DNA from: Kineothrix sp. MB12-C1 | GTDB lineage: Bacteria; Bacillota; Clostridia; Lachnospirales; Lachnospiraceae | DNA length: 64,000 nt | NCBI RefSeq assembly: GCF_030863805.1 | Contig: NZ_CP132957.1 | Span: forward strand, 310,001 to 374,000 | Direction: 5' to 3' | Shown here: piece by piece, positions 62,475-64,000 of the stretch | Layout: each line of letters begins with the position of its first letter | How positions within the stretch are numbered: the first letter of the stretch is position 1 | Made by a program: the position numbers and the translations under genes | The notes under the pieces: generated by a model | Database searches by the model: none | The model's input: the letters and a program-made list of their open reading frames with translations, nothing else | Told to the model about the DNA's origin: nothing

Positions 62475-63943
62475 TCCCCCAATACTTCCCTGATTTTTCG
62501 AAAAATTGTTTGTATATATTCAGTATCTATTTCTGGAGAACGGACATCTCCTACAGCGATATCTTCATATAGGAACAAAGTTCGATATCCGATTTCACAT
62601 CGCTCCAATGTAATTTTTAAATCTATTTTATCCTGCAGACATAACTTTTGCTTTCCAAAATATAATGGTGAACCAATCAGAACGGCATCATTTTGCTTAT
62701 AATGGGTCTGCCAGTAAATAAAACGATACAAAGAAGATATGTATTTCTCTTCAAGAACTTCTTCCGGTATATATTCCAGATCATACAATACACTTTCTGC
62801 ACAAAAGCTAATAGTATATAGATAATAACCGCCCTTACCAAAGCTTTTCTTTAGCTGAGAGAGCAGGAACATTTCATCAATCTCATCTTTCCATTCGCAT
62901 AAAATAACAGGAATCTTTAATTCATGCTCCATTTCCGCTTCTATTTCAATATGTTCTCTATTCAGAATTTGTTTCAGTCGATTTTCAGAACTCCAAAAAA
63001 ACTTATTAGTGTTCGGTTGTTTTACCTTTTCTTTACCTAAATAAATAATATTTTTATTATTGAAAGAACCCCCCTCTACTTTGGATAAATCATCAATCAC
63101 AACAGTATCAATCGAATGGATAACATCCGCATGTCTCATTTCTTCTACTGCTTTTTCATCTACAGCATTGAAATAATATTCCGCCCGGCTTTTTCTTCCT
63201 GTTGTTTTAATCAAGGCATTATGAATCCAATCCGGTTCTTCATATACGGGAGAAAGATATACCTTATGTTCTTCAATTATAGATGCTAAAGCCAGTTTAG
63301 CTATATATATATTAATCATAGGCTTTTCCATCGCCAGCTTGCCAATGAGCGCTGTAATATATGGGGCCGCATAACTATTACTTTTCTGTGCTGTTATTTT
63401 CTTTTCTCCGCTTATCAACTCCTGCTCTCCCGGAACCAATACATCAATTCCAAGATGCCCATTTCCTGTAAAGTCATTATATGCATCACGGTCTATCGCC
63501 ACTCCAATCACATGAGATAGAGCTGCCGGGTAAGATACATATCCACTGTTTGCAGTTGCTGCAATGACGATCAATCCTTTCACCGCATATTCATTGATTA
63601 AAGTTCTTATTTGATTTCTGTCTTGAAAATGCATGGAGCCGAGACTTACATTTAAGATATTGATTTGATTCTGCAGACACCATTCCATTGCCGGTCGAAG
63701 CTTAGTAAGCAGCCCTGTCCCCTTTTCATCTAAGACCTTCACGCTGCTTAAATTACCCTCCGGAAAATACTTTTCAATAATCTGGGCACAGGTAGTTCCA
63801 TGCAAAAAGCTTACATGCTCCACATCGCTATTATCAGGAATACAGTCTCCATCCTCTGTTATAAGAACCTTATATTCCAGAGGTTTTTTCAAAAAAACTT
63901 CATCAACCCCATTATCAACAATGGCAATCCTAACGTCAGGCAA
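62471..63943 (-). CDS. S8 subtilisin-like peptidase with TIGR04066-like C-terminal domain
   Basis: A 490-residue protein. Residues 1-210 are a small subtilase with an intact triad: Asp10 (IAIVDNGVD), His48 (FLHGTTCA) and Ser190 (NSYAAP), plus oxyanion Asn132 (ATANSG). There is no signal peptide, so it acts in the cytoplasm. The C-terminal ~160 residues (from IPVILCEWKDEI) resemble the second half of the TIGR04066-like protein at 52262-53374, including the EIGYRTLFLYEDI segment. The start is TTG 63943 with GTAGGGA upstream and an in-frame stop two codons before. It is a candidate leader peptidase. Confidence 0.85.
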   Translation of the reverse strand: MPDVRIAIVDNGVDEVFLKKPLEYKVLITEDGDCIPDNSDVEHVSFLHGTTCAQIIEKYFPEGNLSSVKVLDEKGTGLLTKLRPAMEWCLQNQINILNVSLGSMHFQDRNQIRTLINEYAVKGLIVIAATANSGYVSYPAALSHVIGVAIDRDAYNDFTGNGHLGIDVLVPGEQELISGEKKITAQKSNSYAAPYITALIGKLAMEKPMINIYIAKLALASIIEEHKVYLSPVYEEPDWIHNALIKTTGRKSRAEYYFNAVDEKAVEEMRHADVIHSIDTVVIDDLSKVEGGSFNNKNIIYLGKEKVKQPNTNKFFWSSENRLKQILNREHIEIEAEMEHELKIPVILCEWKDEIDEMFLLSQLKKSFGKGGYYLYTISFCAESVLYDLEYIPEEVLEEKYISSLYRFIYWQTHYKQNDAVLIGSPLYFGKQKLCLQDKIDLKITLERCEIGYRTLFLYEDIAVGDVRSPEIDTEYIQTIFRKIREVLGE

Positions 63944-63961
63944 TCCCTACTCACCAGCTTT

Positions 63962-64000
63962 CTAGCATGAATTATATATGAATTCATTTACCCTTTCTTT
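63962..64000 (-). CDS. Possible 3' end of another gene (partial)
   Basis: On the minus strand the frame from the window edge reads KERVNEFIYNSC then TAG (63962-63964); the other two frames have early stops. It would end 18 bases before the S8 peptidase start. Too short to identify; it may be chance. Confidence 0.25.
   Translation of the reverse strand, partial: KERVNEFIYNSC

Overview
The window looks like a chromosome segment of a motile, endospore-forming Clostridia, most like a Lachnospiraceae. The evidence is the Bacillus/Clostridium gene order dprA-topA-codY followed by a fla/che operon, a FliY-type motor switch, sporulation genes (sigK-like, spoIIP, gpr), Gram-positive ribosome binding sites, frequent TTG/GTG starts, and paired families (the proteins at 42768-43610 and 43624-44163) that I associate with Lachnospiraceae. 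No rRNA, tRNA, CRISPR array, insertion sequence or phage gene was recognised.

Positions 1-24.9 kb hold one long minus-strand flagellar operon: flgB-flgC-fliE-fliF-fliG-fliH-fliI-fliJ-ylxF/motE-fliK-flgD-(small flagellar-operon protein)-flgE-swrD-motA-motB-fliL-fliM-fliY-cheY-fliO-fliP-fliQ-fliR-flhB-flhA-flhF-flhG, then the first codons of another gene at the edge. It encodes the basal body, export gate, ATPase, hook, stator and switch. A sigma-A-type promoter lies just before flgB, directly after the codY terminator.

24.9-39.1 kb is housekeeping and sporulation: codY, topA, dprA, comM, a degenerate HD-GYP protein, a sigma-K-like factor without a pro-sequence, hemW, lepA, spoIIP, gpr, and rpsT on the plus strand with a clear promoter, leader hairpin and terminator. 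39.1-50.1 kb is a looser minus-strand set: a TPM-domain/zinc-ribbon pair, a diguanylate cyclase, two paired hypothetical proteins, a cupin, a glutathione-peroxidase-like gene, an acetyltransferase, small stress-type proteins, a chemotaxis receptor, a hemerythrin-like protein and a membrane acyltransferase. Small hairpin-forming repeats (REP/MITE-like) are scattered between 15.7 and 42.8 kb.

50.1-64 kb is the accessory island and the most interesting part. On the plus strand it has a 53-residue Cys-containing precursor peptide, a strong hairpin, a radical SAM/SPASM maturase, a TIGR04066-type peptide maturation protein, an acyl-carrier-like protein without the usual phosphopantetheine serine, and three tandem paralogous lipoproteins. 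Each lipoprotein has a propeller-like N-terminal half and a family-1 solute-binding C-terminal half. A decayed second acyl-carrier-like gene lies before the third lipoprotein, so the [carrier-like + lipoprotein] unit probably duplicated. A bidirectional terminator separates this set from a convergent minus-strand pair: an S8 subtilisin-like peptidase and an ABC exporter. The C-terminal half of the peptidase looks homologous to the TIGR04066-type protein, which ties the two sets into one ribosomal natural-product (RiPP) system: precursor, radical SAM modification, leader cleavage, export and possibly lipoprotein-mediated recognition or immunity. The product and the role of the lipoproteins are unknown.
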